A stretch of DNA of 64,000 nt from Mesorhizobium loti CJ3sym. Lineage in GTDB: Bacteria > Pseudomonadota > Alphaproteobacteria > Rhizobiales > Rhizobiaceae. Of the stretch, positions 9,165-18,091 are shown in pieces. Every line of letters begins with the position of its first letter. The first letter of the stretch is position 1. Under the pieces are notes generated by a model. The model worked only from the letters and a program-made list of their open reading frames with translations. It did no database searches and was not told where the DNA came from. Position numbers and translations under genes: made by a program. The DNA is taken from NCBI RefSeq assembly GCF_000472785.1, contig NZ_AXAL01000015.1, positions 1 to 64,000 on the forward strand, written 5' to 3'.

Positions 9165-10462
9165 TGGATTATCTTGAAGCCCTCTCGTCGATACACAGGA
9201 TATTGCGACCCCGAAACTATCTCGAAATCGGGTCGCGTTTCGGCCACAGCCTTGCTTTGTCTGAGGCGCCGTCGATCGGGGTCGATCCGGACTATGAAAT
9301 CAGGCTGCCACTGAAGGCGCCAACGCGTTTGTTCGCGGAGACGAGCGACGACTTCTTCAAGCGTGACGTCGCCGCGCTGGTGTGCGGCCCGGTCGATCTC
9401 GCATTTATCGATGGCATGCACAATGCGGAGTTTGCGCTCCGCGACTTCATCAATTGTGAGCGTGCGAGCCACGCGCAGGGCATCATTGTGATCGACGATG
9501 TCTTGCCGCGCGACATTGCTCACACGAGCCGTGAGCGCAACACTCAGGTCTGGACTGGCGATGTCTACAAACTGGTTGCGATATTGCGGAAATTTCGACC
9601 TGACCTGATCGTGGAAACATACGATGTCGAGATGAAGGGACTGTGCATCGTCTCGGGATTGAGACCGGGCGACGCCACCCTCACGGAAGCCTATCGCGAC
9701 ATCGAGGCCGGGATTCTGAATGGCCGCTACCAATTGGAAACGATCGAGGAAATCACTCGGATTGTCGCGCCGCAGCCGGCGGCCTCATTGCAAGCCGATC
9801 TTGAGCGATTGAAGGAGCGCCGCTCGAAACGAAGCTACGCGACGGGCCTGGTTGGCGCTGATCTCCCTGCTTACCACGCCGGGACTATGGAATATCGTTA
9901 CCGCGGCATTCCGTGTCTAAAAAGCCCTGTCGACATCGCAATCTATCTGCGGCTCCTGGACCAGCTCCGGCCTGCATCGATCATCGAGATCGGATCGAAG
10001 CATGGCGGAAGCGCCATGCTTTTCCGCGACATGTGCGGGGCCATGGATATCCAGGCCCAGATTGTTTCGATCGATCTGGATCAGCCGGGCCTGCCCGCTT
10101 CGGAAGAAATTCGGTTCGTTCAAGGCGATGCCGCCAATCTTGAGACTCCGTTCCGCCAGCACGGACTTTTTGACTTGCCCCGGCCCTGGTTGGTGATCGA
10201 GGATTCGGCTCATAGCTATGCCGTGTGCACCTCGGTTCTTGAGTTTTTCGAAGAGCATCTTCGCACTGGCGAGTATCTCGTCATGGAAGACGGCGTGCTC
10301 GACGATCTCGGATGGTCGGCCCAATATCAGGGAGGGCCCAACAGGGCGATTGCGGAATTTCTTGCAAGAGGCTCCCGGTCCTTTGAAATAGACGTTGCCT
10401 ACTGTGATATGTTCGGCCGCAACATGACTTACAACCCCAATGGATATCTACGACGGACATGA
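9164..10462 (+). CDS. Double methyltransferase: class I SAM domain plus CmcI-like domain
   Basis: 432 aa from ATG 9164, sharing one base with the upstream stop; a GTG three bases earlier is possible. The first half (residues about 5-190) has YLEIGSRFGHSLALS, VDLAFIDGMHNAEFALRDF and GIIVIDDVLP. The second half (about 235-430) repeats the theme with IIEIGSKHGGSAMLF, IVSIDLDQ, WLVIEDSAHSY and YLVMEDG, the pattern of CmcI/cephalosporin-hydroxylase-type methyltransferases. A short charged linker (LERLKERRSKRSY) separates them. It presumably methylates sugars of the exported glycan. Whether both halves are active is unknown, although both keep the glycine-rich motif. Confidence 0.75.
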   Translation: MDYLEALSSIHRILRPRNYLEIGSRFGHSLALSEAPSIGVDPDYEIRLPLKAPTRLFAETSDDFFKRDVAALVCGPVDLAFIDGMHNAEFALRDFINCERASHAQGIIVIDDVLPRDIAHTSRERNTQVWTGDVYKLVAILRKFRPDLIVETYDVEMKGLCIVSGLRPGDATLTEAYRDIEAGILNGRYQLETIEEITRIVAPQPAASLQADLERLKERRSKRSYATGLVGADLPAYHAGTMEYRYRGIPCLKSPVDIAIYLRLLDQLRPASIIEIGSKHGGSAMLFRDMCGAMDIQAQIVSIDLDQPGLPASEEIRFVQGDAANLETPFRQHGLFDLPRPWLVIEDSAHSYAVCTSVLEFFEEHLRTGEYLVMEDGVLDDLGWSAQYQGGPNRAIAEFLARGSRSFEIDVAYCDMFGRNMTYNPNGYLRRT

Positions 10463-11388
10463 GGCTTTTTTCACGAAAGCGTCGACCGTTCCTTTCGGTG
10501 ATCATCTGCATCCATGACATGGCAAGAGAGGCGCCGCGTACGATCCTGTCTGCTTGCCTTCCTTATCAAAAAAATGTCTCGCCCGAGGACTATGAGGTTA
10601 TTGTCGTCGACAATGGCTCGGCTGTTCCTTTTACACTATCCGAAAGCGCGGTTCTGTTGCCGGCCCCCCGGATCGTAAGCATGCCTAGCCCGCGACCGTC
10701 CCCTGTCTTTGCGCTCAATTGGGCAGCAAGGCACGTGGCCAAGGGCACGCATATCCTATTTGCCATCGACGGAGCCCGCATCTTTTCGGATCAATTGATC
10801 GCCAATACTTTGAGGGCACACTCAATGTGTGCTGATGCGTTCGTCTACACACTGGGCTGTCATCTCGGGCCAAGCGTGCAGATGGTCTCGACGACCCAAG
10901 GGTATAATGAGGACGTCGAGGACAGGCTGATCGCGGAAAGCGGCTGGCCCTCGAAACCGTCCGCCCTCTACGATATTTCCGTATTTGCGGGCTCTTCCAG
11001 TAACGGCTTCTGGAAGCCGATCGTGGAAAGCAACGCATTCTCGGTACCGCGCCATCTCCTCGACAGGATGGGCGGTTTCCATGAAGGCTTCGTTTCCCCG
11101 GGCGCCGGCTTGGCCAACCTCGAGATTTTCGCACGATACGTGCAACGTCCTAACGCCAAGAATATATGCCTGCTGTCGGACATGACATTTCATCAAGTTC
11201 ATGGCGGTGTAGCAACGTCGGGGAAGGTGCATCATTCCACCTTCGCGGCCGAGTATCTCTCGATTTTTCAATACGGCTACCAGCCGCCTTCCTTTGATCC
11301 GATCTATCTTGGGCCTCTCCGTGCAGAGGCCGAGAAATTTGCAAGGATTGGCCTCGGCGACTACAATTCGGCAGGGCTGACGCGGTAG
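10459..11388 (+). CDS. GT2-family glycosyltransferase
   Basis: 309 aa, start overlapping the preceding stop by four bases. The N-terminus has the GT-A opening FLSVIICIHDMARE with VIVVDNGSA. The usual DxD position appears as FAIDGARIFSD, so the metal-binding motif is unusual (D-G-A). FSVPRHLLDRMGGFHEGF resembles the acceptor-region segment of GT2 enzymes. It is the last of the tightly overlapping genes running from rfbB, and a gap of 168 bases follows. Family assignment is fair; donor and acceptor cannot be predicted. Confidence 0.68.
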   Translation: MRLFSRKRRPFLSVIICIHDMAREAPRTILSACLPYQKNVSPEDYEVIVVDNGSAVPFTLSESAVLLPAPRIVSMPSPRPSPVFALNWAARHVAKGTHILFAIDGARIFSDQLIANTLRAHSMCADAFVYTLGCHLGPSVQMVSTTQGYNEDVEDRLIAESGWPSKPSALYDISVFAGSSSNGFWKPIVESNAFSVPRHLLDRMGGFHEGFVSPGAGLANLEIFARYVQRPNAKNICLLSDMTFHQVHGGVATSGKVHHSTFAAEYLSIFQYGYQPPSFDPIYLGPLRAEAEKFARIGLGDYNSAGLTR

Positions 11389-11556
11389 CCGGCGTGCTGA
11401 CCGAGTGCGTGGAATCCGAGCGTGGGCATTGCAAGGCGTGATGAAGCCTGGACAACAGATGACCGTGATTCCGAATCGCCGGGCAGGCGAGCCGCGCCCG
11501 GTTCACTTCCGACAAAGGGCCTGATCCCGCCGGAATGAAAATCTCAAGCAAGGTGT

Positions 11557-12498
11557 TTGACATCAGTGGATAGGGCAGATTTGCGCATAGCGGTGCTGAT
11601 GGGCACCAAGGACGGCGCGACCTTCATTGGTGAGCAGTTGCAGTCCCTGCTTGCGCAGTCGCAGTCGCTCATCGATCTCTGGATCTCCGACGATGGCTCT
11701 GTCGATGGCACCATTGCCATCATCGAAGCTTGGAAGTCCCGCTGGACAAAAGGTCGAATCACTTTGGTGGAGGGGCCGCGCGCAGGATTCGCCGCCAATT
11801 TCCGTTCGATGATACTGGACCGGCGCATCGATGCCGACTGTTATGCCTTCAGCGATCAGGACGATGTCTGGGAGCCGGACAGGCTGGAAAGTGCCATCCG
11901 ATGGATGCAGGCATTCGATGCGGGAACCCCGTTGATGTTCTGCTCGCGAACCGCGACCATGACCGAAACGGGAAGCCTTATCGGCCATTCGCCGCTGTTT
12001 CGCCGTCCGCCGTCCTTTCGCAACGCGCTTGTGCAAAGCATCGCCGGCGGCAACACGATGCTGCTCAACCGCGCGGCGCTCGATCTGTTGGCAAGGGCTT
12101 CGGCACGCACTGGCTTCGTCAGCCACGACTGGTGGGCCTATCTGGTTGTCACCGGCGCCGGCGGCGTCGTCCACTACGACCCGCGGCCCCTGGTGCGCTA
12201 TCGGCAGCATGCGGCAAACCTTGTCGGCGCCAACGTGTCGTGGCGGGCAAGGATCTCGCGGCTTGGCCGTCTGTTCAAGGGTGGGTTCGCCGACTGGACC
12301 GATCTCAATCTTGCCGGCCTGGCGGCCAATCGCGACCTCCTTACGCCCGATGCCGCGGCGTGCCTTGACCTGTTCGCTAGCGGTCGAAAGGGCGGTCTGT
12401 TCCAGCGCTTGCGCGCTCTGCAAGGAAGTGGTGTCTATCGGCAGACCTTTGCCGGCACCCTGGGGCTTTATCTGGCATTCGTCCTTGGTCGCATCTGA
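11557..12498 (+). CDS. GT2-family glycosyltransferase, rhamnosyltransferase-like
   Basis: About 313 aa. RIAVLMGTKDGATFIGEQLQSL, WISDDGSVDGT and AFSDQDDVWEPDRL are the canonical GT2 motifs (nucleotide-binding DDGS and DxD as DQDD), and the ending RAALDLL...SHDWWAYLV with YRQHAANLVG is typical of rhamnosyl or galactosyl transferases of O-antigen clusters. The start is uncertain: TTG at 11557 follows AAGG closely, and GTG at 11566 is the other option. It ends tail-to-tail with the phosphomannomutase gene. Since dTDP-rhamnose genes open the window, rhamnose transfer is plausible but inferred. Confidence 0.8.
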   Translation: MTSVDRADLRIAVLMGTKDGATFIGEQLQSLLAQSQSLIDLWISDDGSVDGTIAIIEAWKSRWTKGRITLVEGPRAGFAANFRSMILDRRIDADCYAFSDQDDVWEPDRLESAIRWMQAFDAGTPLMFCSRTATMTETGSLIGHSPLFRRPPSFRNALVQSIAGGNTMLLNRAALDLLARASARTGFVSHDWWAYLVVTGAGGVVHYDPRPLVRYRQHAANLVGANVSWRARISRLGRLFKGGFADWTDLNLAGLAANRDLLTPDAAACLDLFASGRKGGLFQRLRALQGSGVYRQTFAGTLGLYLAFVLGRI

Positions 12499-12577
12499 AA
12501 TCGAACCGCTTCAAGGCGCGCAGTCAGGGAACGCCGCCACAGTTCTCGCATTCATGCTCCGGCGAATGTAGTGACCG

Positions 12578-14005
12578 CTATCGGATGGGGTCTTGCTTGG
12601 CCGTGGTCGCCCGCGCCCTTTCAAGCGTCAAGGCCACGATCGCAGCCGCTCTGTCAGGGGTTGCAGCCTCCGAATAGCAGCGAAGCTCGGGCGCGTTGCC
12701 GGAAGGGCGCAAATGGACGATTTCGCCAGTCTGCATCCGCGCCCGGAGGCCGTCCGTCTCGTCGACTTCGGCAACGGTCCCGAGAGGCGCCAGAAATTGC
12801 CGCAGTGCATCCCGATCCGCGAGTCGGCGCATCAAGCCGCGCGAGCTCTCCACCGGGAAGTTTTCAAGTCGCTCGCTTGCGCAAACCGGAAGCTTCCAAA
12901 CCGCGCGCAGTTGCGACAGCGTATTTCCTGTCGCCCCGGCCAGACCCAGGACGGCGAGGATCGGCAGCAATGAATCGCGTGTCGGCAATGCCGTCAGCGT
13001 CTTTCCGCGCAACGAACAATCCGACCCCAGGAGGACGCCGCCATTGGCCTCGAAGCCGATGACGATGCGACCGGCATCGTATGATGCTTCCATCCCTTCG
13101 ATAACAAAGGGAGATCCGACCTTCGTTCTCACGACCTCGAAACCGAAAGCTTTCGAAATGCCTGAGTTGGAGGTCACCGGCGTCACGACGACGTCCGCCC
13201 GCAAGAACAAGGCCGTGGCGAGGCCGATCAGGTCGCCGCGAAAAAGATCGCCATTCTCGTCGGCGATGAGCGGACGATCGGCATCGGCATCTGTCGACAC
13301 GATGGCATCCAGGTTGAATTCCCGAGCCCAACGTTTGAATTTTGCTAGTGTGGTCGGGCTCACAGCTTCCGTGTCAACGGGCACGAAGGTGTCGGACTTC
13401 CCGACAGGCGTTACTGTGGCGCCAAGCGATTGGAGAATCTCGACTAGCAGATCCGCCGCCACCGAGCTGTGCTGGTAGACGCCGACCCTTCTGCCGGAAA
13501 GGGAGCCGGGCTCCAATATCATCTCGGCGCGCGCGCGATAGGTGGCGATCGCTTGATCATGGCGTGTTGGTATAGCGCTTCCTGGCTGCGGCGGAGCGCG
13601 ATAGACTTCCGATCTTTCCGCCGCGTATTGTGCCATGGCGGCTTCATCGGCCTTGCTGATTTCGCCGTGCGGGCCGTAGAACTTAATGCCGTTGCGGTCC
13701 GCGGGGATATGCGAACCCGTCACCATAAGTGCCGCTGCGCCATGCTGCTGGCCGTACAGCGCCAAAGCCGGTGTTGGAATGGCGCCGCAATCGATCGGTT
13801 GAAGCCCGCTTGCCGTCAGGGCTGCCATGCAGTTGGCGGCAATGGTGGGGCTGCTATCGCGCAAGTCACGACCCACCAGCACCATGGCGTTCGGCTGGGT
13901 TCCGGCGGAAGCCAGGCGCCAGGCAAACGCCTCGGTATAAAGTCCGCTCGGGTTCCCGACCAGTTCCGAAGCCAAGCCTCGAAGGCCACTCGATCCAAAT
14001 TTCAT
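12578..14005 (-). CDS. manB: Phosphomannomutase/phosphoglucomutase family protein
   Basis: About 475 aa from ATG 14005 (MKFGSSGLRG, the family's normal opening); an ATG at 14041 would add 12 residues. The four-domain alpha-D-phosphohexomutase plan is visible: active-serine loop MVTGSHIPADRNGIKFY, metal loop STDADADRPLIADENG, sugar-specificity loop GFEANGG, and phosphate loop RPSGNAPELRCYSEA. The serine loop reads TGSHIP instead of TASHNP and the metal loop DADAD instead of DGDGD, a divergent branch. It probably converts mannose-6-P to mannose-1-P for GDP-sugar supply to the polysaccharide genes around it. It is read against its neighbours, with its own upstream region. Confidence 0.8.
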   Translation of the reverse strand: MKFGSSGLRGLASELVGNPSGLYTEAFAWRLASAGTQPNAMVLVGRDLRDSSPTIAANCMAALTASGLQPIDCGAIPTPALALYGQQHGAAALMVTGSHIPADRNGIKFYGPHGEISKADEAAMAQYAAERSEVYRAPPQPGSAIPTRHDQAIATYRARAEMILEPGSLSGRRVGVYQHSSVAADLLVEILQSLGATVTPVGKSDTFVPVDTEAVSPTTLAKFKRWAREFNLDAIVSTDADADRPLIADENGDLFRGDLIGLATALFLRADVVVTPVTSNSGISKAFGFEVVRTKVGSPFVIEGMEASYDAGRIVIGFEANGGVLLGSDCSLRGKTLTALPTRDSLLPILAVLGLAGATGNTLSQLRAVWKLPVCASERLENFPVESSRGLMRRLADRDALRQFLAPLGTVAEVDETDGLRARMQTGEIVHLRPSGNAPELRCYSEAATPDRAAAIVALTLERARATTAKQDPIR

Positions 14006-14483
14006 CGCTTCGCTTTGAGTGGTGAGAGGGAAGGCCGTCATATTGCGGTAGGTTCCCCTGTCAACCGAAATCGCTTGCCCGTCCGGCGAGGGCTCTCCTT
14101 GAGAGCTTGCAACTGTGCATCGAACGAAAGGGTAAGGGCAGCGCTGTGAAAATGCGTCAAACGGCTGCCAATTTGCATCGCCGGACCTGCCCGTGGCAAC
14201 AGCGTGCACCTCAAATCTTTCCGCCGGTCACCTGGCCGTCCTTAAGCTCTATGAGCCATAGCCACTTTGCCCTTGCTGTTGCGTGATATCCTGGTCGACG
14301 ACTTCAGTCCAATCCCACCGCCAGTGAAAGAAAACTCTGGCGACGACGGCAACTCCACGCTATGCGATGGGTCGCAGCGGGGGCTGAGGATTTGGACTTC
14401 AACGGGTGGTTAGTGACGTATGTCAATTGATCTCACGCTAATGTAGTCTTCAAGTCCTTTCGCCTGGAGTTCAGTACTGGCCA
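14006..14483. other. Divergent intergenic region, manB / capD-like gene
   Basis: About 480 bases between two divergently read genes. I see no convincing reading frame, RNA gene or strong inverted repeat here. It must hold the promoters of both manB (minus) and the membrane dehydratase gene (plus), but no pair of boxes close to consensus stands out. The sequence is AT-richer toward 14,400-14,460, next to the plus-strand gene. Confidence 0.5.
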
Positions 14484-16472
14484 ATGACTTCCTATTTGCA
14501 AGCCGTGTCCGGAAGTCGGCCGAAGATGCGACGCGCCATCATCATGGTCCAGGATCTTGTCATGGTCTTGGTCGCCGTAGCGCTCAGCCTGGTCCTCTCA
14601 CGGTCAAATCTTTCGTTCGAGGCGCTCTCCTATGAGGGCTTGGCCACCTGGTTTGGCATCGTTGTCATCAGCCACCTGCTGTTCAGATATTGTGGTCTCT
14701 ACACCACGATCTGGCGTTTTGCCTCGACCCCGGATTTTTTCAACATTCTGAAGAGTTGCGGGATTCTGACGATTGTTCTTTATGGCGTCTCGCTGCTGGC
14801 TCGTTACATCCAGCCCGTCGCTGGCCTCAACGAGCGCCAGTTCATCGTCTTCTTCCTCGTTTCCTTCACCATCATATCGGCGCCTCGGCTGTTCTACCGA
14901 TTTCTTCGCGACGGCGCGAGCTGGGGCATCCTCACCGACAAGACCGGTAAAGCGCAGGCCAAGCGGGCGCTGTTTGTCGGCCGCCTCGGCGAGGCTGACC
15001 TGATCATTCGTTTCACGCGCACGGCAGAGCCATCAGACCATTCCATCGCCGGCATCATGGCGACAGAGCGCGGTGCGCCGTTGGGCACACGCATTCAAGG
15101 TGTCCCCGTGGTGGCGACGAGGCCGCGCCTGATCGATGTCCTGGAGGACTACGCCGCCGGCACCAGGAGCATCGACCTGCTTATTTTCGGCAGCGGCGCC
15201 GAACATGAGATCGAGGAATATTCCGAGCTTGTGCGTGTCGCCCGGCATGGCGGCATCGCCGTTGCCCAGTTCTCGAGGCTTTCGCAACTGGGGCAGGAGG
15301 GCAAGCTCGTTCTCGACGAAGTCGAGATGGAAACGATCCTGCGCCGCCCGACGGTGCCGTCCGATATCGAGCGCATTGGTGCCTTCGTCGGCGGTAAGCG
15401 CGTCCTGGTGACGGGAGGTGCGGGATCTATCGGCCGCACGCTGGTCAAGCGGTCGTTGGAACTCGGGGCAGGGGCGGTGCTGGTCGCCGACAATTCCGAG
15501 TTCGGCATCTTCCAACTGAGCCAGTATGTCGACGAGAAGGACCATGATCGCCTCAAGGTTCGCATCGTCGATGTCGCGGACCGGCGCCAGATGACGCGCG
15601 TCGTCACGGAATTCAAACCGGACATCATCTTTCATGCCGCCGCGCTCAAGCACGTTCCGCTGCTCGAGGAAAACTGGGAATCGGCCATCCAGACCAATGT
15701 TTTCGGCACGCTTGTCTGCGCTGAGGTTGCCGCCAAGTGTGGCGTTCCGCAATTCCTGCTCATCTCGAGCGACAAGGCTGTGGATCCGTCCTCGGTGCTT
15801 GGCATCACAAAGAGAGCGGCCGAACAGCTCGTCAGTTCCCTGCACGAAAGCCACGCAATCGCACCGGATGGGCGCCGTTCCGGCACCAAGTTCATTGCCG
15901 TGCGGTTCGGCAACGTGTTTGGCTCCAATGGTTCGGTGGCAACGATCTTCCAGGCACAGATTGAAGCCGGCGGTCCGGTCACGATTACCGATCGACGCAT
16001 GACGCGTTATTTCATGACGGTGGCGGAAGCTGTCGACCTCGTCATCATGGCGGCCGCCGACGCACAGTCGCGCAACGGCAAGGACGACTATGCCATCTAC
16101 ATGCTGGACATGGGCAAACCCGTGCCGATTCTCGAAGTCGCGGAAACCATGATCCGCATGGCCGGCAAGACGCCCTATACGGATATCCCGATCCGTTTCA
16201 CCGGCATCAGGCCCGGTGAGAAGCTTCATGAGACGCTCCAGGGCGCCAATGAAGAGGTCGTCACGCTCGACATCGCCAAGATCTTCGGCCTCAGGACCGA
16301 TGTCGTGGCGTGGCCGACGGTTCAAGCCGCGTTGGCTGCGCTACAGGCTGCAATGAAGAACCAGGACAAGGCTTCCGCCCTTGCCGTGTTGGCGGAACTC
16401 CATCGGCCGGAGACATCAGCGCCCGACACGCTGCAGGAAACTGGCACGAGAACAGTCGGGCAAGCGGGTTAG
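14484..16472 (+). CDS. Membrane-bound nucleotide-sugar 4,6-dehydratase (FlaA1/CapD/WbpM type)
   Basis: 662 aa. Four hydrophobic segments lie in residues about 20-145, then a CoA-binding-like domain, then from about 305 a Rossmann SDR domain with VLVTGGAGSIGRTLVKR. FHAAALKHVPLLEENWESAIQTNVFGT, LLISSDKAVDPSSVLGITKR and FGNVFGSNGSV are diagnostic of the CapD/WbpM group; the catalytic SDK...K arrangement replaces the usual YxxxK. Proteins of this group dehydrate UDP-GlcNAc-type sugars on the way to QuiNAc, FucNAc or bacillosamine. It sits just upstream of the initiating sugar transferase, a standard pairing for making the first sugar of a repeat unit. The C-terminus has an Ala-rich helical tail. 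Confidence 0.88.
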   Translation: MTSYLQAVSGSRPKMRRAIIMVQDLVMVLVAVALSLVLSRSNLSFEALSYEGLATWFGIVVISHLLFRYCGLYTTIWRFASTPDFFNILKSCGILTIVLYGVSLLARYIQPVAGLNERQFIVFFLVSFTIISAPRLFYRFLRDGASWGILTDKTGKAQAKRALFVGRLGEADLIIRFTRTAEPSDHSIAGIMATERGAPLGTRIQGVPVVATRPRLIDVLEDYAAGTRSIDLLIFGSGAEHEIEEYSELVRVARHGGIAVAQFSRLSQLGQEGKLVLDEVEMETILRRPTVPSDIERIGAFVGGKRVLVTGGAGSIGRTLVKRSLELGAGAVLVADNSEFGIFQLSQYVDEKDHDRLKVRIVDVADRRQMTRVVTEFKPDIIFHAAALKHVPLLEENWESAIQTNVFGTLVCAEVAAKCGVPQFLLISSDKAVDPSSVLGITKRAAEQLVSSLHESHAIAPDGRRSGTKFIAVRFGNVFGSNGSVATIFQAQIEAGGPVTITDRRMTRYFMTVAEAVDLVIMAAADAQSRNGKDDYAIYMLDMGKPVPILEVAETMIRMAGKTPYTDIPIRFTGIRPGEKLHETLQGANEEVVTLDIAKIFGLRTDVVAWPTVQAALAALQAAMKNQDKASALAVLAELHRPETSAPDTLQETGTRTVGQAG

Positions 16473-16539
16473 ATACGTTGCAGCGGGTGGTCGAACGGCG
16501 AGGCTTTGCCCTGAAATCGATCCCCCGGCCGGCATTGTC

Positions 16540-16565
16540 AGAGCAATTCCCAGGGGAATTGCTCT
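16540..16565. repeat. 26-bp palindrome, rhizobial dispersed-repeat type
   Basis: Arms AGAGCAATTCCC and GGGAATTGCTCT are perfect complements with a 2-base centre. The motif shares ATTCC and GGAATTGC with the longer repeat at 37,020 and resembles the ends of dispersed intergenic repeats of rhizobia. It lies between the capD-like gene and the sugar-transferase start and could form a hairpin in the transcript. Function is unknown. Confidence 0.6.
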
Positions 16566-16587
16566 AGTGAACAGGGAGCATTGGCGG

Positions 16588-17142
16588 ATGGCCGTGAAGG
16601 GACCGAAGCGAGCCTTCGACCTCGTCGCGACAGCCCTGCTGTTGCTGGTGACGTCCCCTGTTTTGTTGCTCTGCGTCCTGGCCGTGCGGGCATCGTCGCC
16701 CGGTCCGGCGATTTTTTCCCAGACGCGGGTCGGCCGCGATGGCGCGTTGTTTCGCTGCCACAAGTTGAGGACGATGTATCAGGGAACGCCGTCCTTGCCG
16801 TCGCACGAAGCGCCCGCGCATGCCGTGACTTCGGTCGGAAGGGTCCTGCGGAAATTCAAGCTCGATGAGCTGCCGCAATTCTGGAATGTTCTGCGGGGCG
16901 AGATGAGCCTGGTCGGACCGCGCCCATGTCTGCCGACACAGACGGAATTGATCGAGCGTCGCAGGCGGCTGGGGGTTTTGGCAGCACGTCCGGGCATTAC
17001 CGGCATGGCGCAGATCAGGGGCATCGACATGTCGAATCCGCGGCTTTTGGCGCAAACGGATGCCGCCTATCTCAGGACGGCGTCATTCTGGCTCGACCTT
17101 CGTATCCTGTTTGGAACGCTCTATCGCAGCGGAGGCGGTTGA
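16588..17142 (+). CDS. Initiating sugar transferase (bacterial sugar transferase, PglC/WcaJ catalytic domain)
   Basis: 184 aa, the short form consisting of one membrane or re-entrant segment plus the catalytic domain. MAVKGPKRAFDLVATALLLLVTSPVLLL is the membrane part; SPGPAIFSQTRVGRDGALFRCHKLRTM, LRKFKLDELPQFWNVLRGEMSLVGPRP and ARPGITGMAQIRG are the family signatures. It transfers a phospho-sugar from a UDP-sugar to undecaprenyl phosphate on the cytoplasmic face. Start ATG 16588 follows GGGAG; an earlier GTG at 16567 is possible. The 3' end overlaps the convergent epimerase gene by 22 bases. With the dehydratase upstream it probably starts assembly of an O-unit. Confidence 0.9.
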   Translation: MAVKGPKRAFDLVATALLLLVTSPVLLLCVLAVRASSPGPAIFSQTRVGRDGALFRCHKLRTMYQGTPSLPSHEAPAHAVTSVGRVLRKFKLDELPQFWNVLRGEMSLVGPRPCLPTQTELIERRRRLGVLAARPGITGMAQIRGIDMSNPRLLAQTDAAYLRTASFWLDLRILFGTLYRSGGG

Positions 17143-18074
17143 GCGTTTCCGAGCCGCGCTATCTCGGCCAGCCGCTCAAGCGTGCCTGTTTCCGGCAGCC
17201 AGCCTTCGGATACGAGCAGGGACGGGTCGCATATCTGCGTCGCGGTCATGCTGTCCCAGGATGTCCGCTTGCCCAAGAGGATCGCGGCTGCCCGCAGTGG
17301 CCCGGCCGGCACGGCCATTAGGCGCGTCGGCCGCCCGAAACCGTAGCGAAAGGCGCCGACAATGGCAGCGATCGAAACCGGCGGCACATCGCTGGCAACA
17401 TGGATCGGGCGCAGCGGCTCCGAATGGCTCAGCAGATGCCATATCGCGCCTGCCGCCGACTGCGATGACATGAGCGAGCGGGTTCCGGTCAGGGCGCCTG
17501 TCGGCAGCGGCAAGGCCGTGTCGGCCAGCCGCATCAGCATCGCCATATTCCCTTTCATGCCACTGCCATAGACCGGGGGCAGCCGCAGCACCGTGGCGTC
17601 GGGGCGGCCATGCGACGCATAGGCTTCCAGCACCCTGATCTCCGCTTCACGCTTCGAGCGCCCATAGGCGCATTGCGGATCGGGCATCGTGTTCTCGTCG
17701 ATCGTCGCGCTGACGCGCGCGCCAATCACGGCCCGGGTCGAGGAGAGATGGATGAAGCGTCCGCTTGCCTGCGTGGCCGCGGCATGCGCCAGCCGTGCGC
17801 TCAGTTCCGTATTGGCCGCCCGAAAATCGGCTTGGGTGGCGTTGCCCTGATCATTGTTCAGGCCGGCGCAATGGACAATGTCGGTAACATCGCTGGTGAG
17901 TGCAAGGAAGGCCGCGGCCGAGGCATCGAAACCGGGCATCGGCATGGCATCGAAGCCCGGATCAAGTTTCTCCGGGTGGCGGGATGCAAGGCGAAGCTCG
18001 ATGCCGGCCAGATGAAGCCGATGGACCACCTGGCGGCCGATGAAGCCTGTCGCGCCTGTAACCAGGACTTTCAT
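17121..18074 (-). CDS. NAD-dependent epimerase/dehydratase (4-reductase-like)
   Basis: 317 aa extended SDR protein. MKVLVTGATGFIGRQVVHRL is the Rossmann start, IVHCAGLNNDQ and FIHLSSTRAVIG precede the catalytic YGRSKREAE (YxxxK), and LRLPPVYGSGMKGNM follows, close to WbpV/FnlB/TuaA-neighbour sugar 4-ketoreductases that work after CapD-type dehydratases. It may therefore finish QuiNAc or FucNAc synthesis. It is downstream of the O-antigen ligase-like gene on the same strand (17-base gap). Its last bases overlap tail-to-tail with the sugar transferase gene. Confidence 0.83.
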   Translation of the reverse strand: MKVLVTGATGFIGRQVVHRLHLAGIELRLASRHPEKLDPGFDAMPMPGFDASAAAFLALTSDVTDIVHCAGLNNDQGNATQADFRAANTELSARLAHAAATQASGRFIHLSSTRAVIGARVSATIDENTMPDPQCAYGRSKREAEIRVLEAYASHGRPDATVLRLPPVYGSGMKGNMAMLMRLADTALPLPTGALTGTRSLMSSQSAAGAIWHLLSHSEPLRPIHVASDVPPVSIAAIVGAFRYGFGRPTRLMAVPAGPLRAAAILLGKRTSWDSMTATQICDPSLLVSEGWLPETGTLERLAEIARLGNAQPPPLR

Positions 18075-18091
18075 TGCCTTGCCCGCAACGG

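Noticed and set aside
16381..16587. Longer sugar transferase starting inside the dehydratase gene
   Set aside because: The added residues are Arg-rich and overlap another gene and the palindrome; the family opening MAVKGPKRAFDL begins at 16588.
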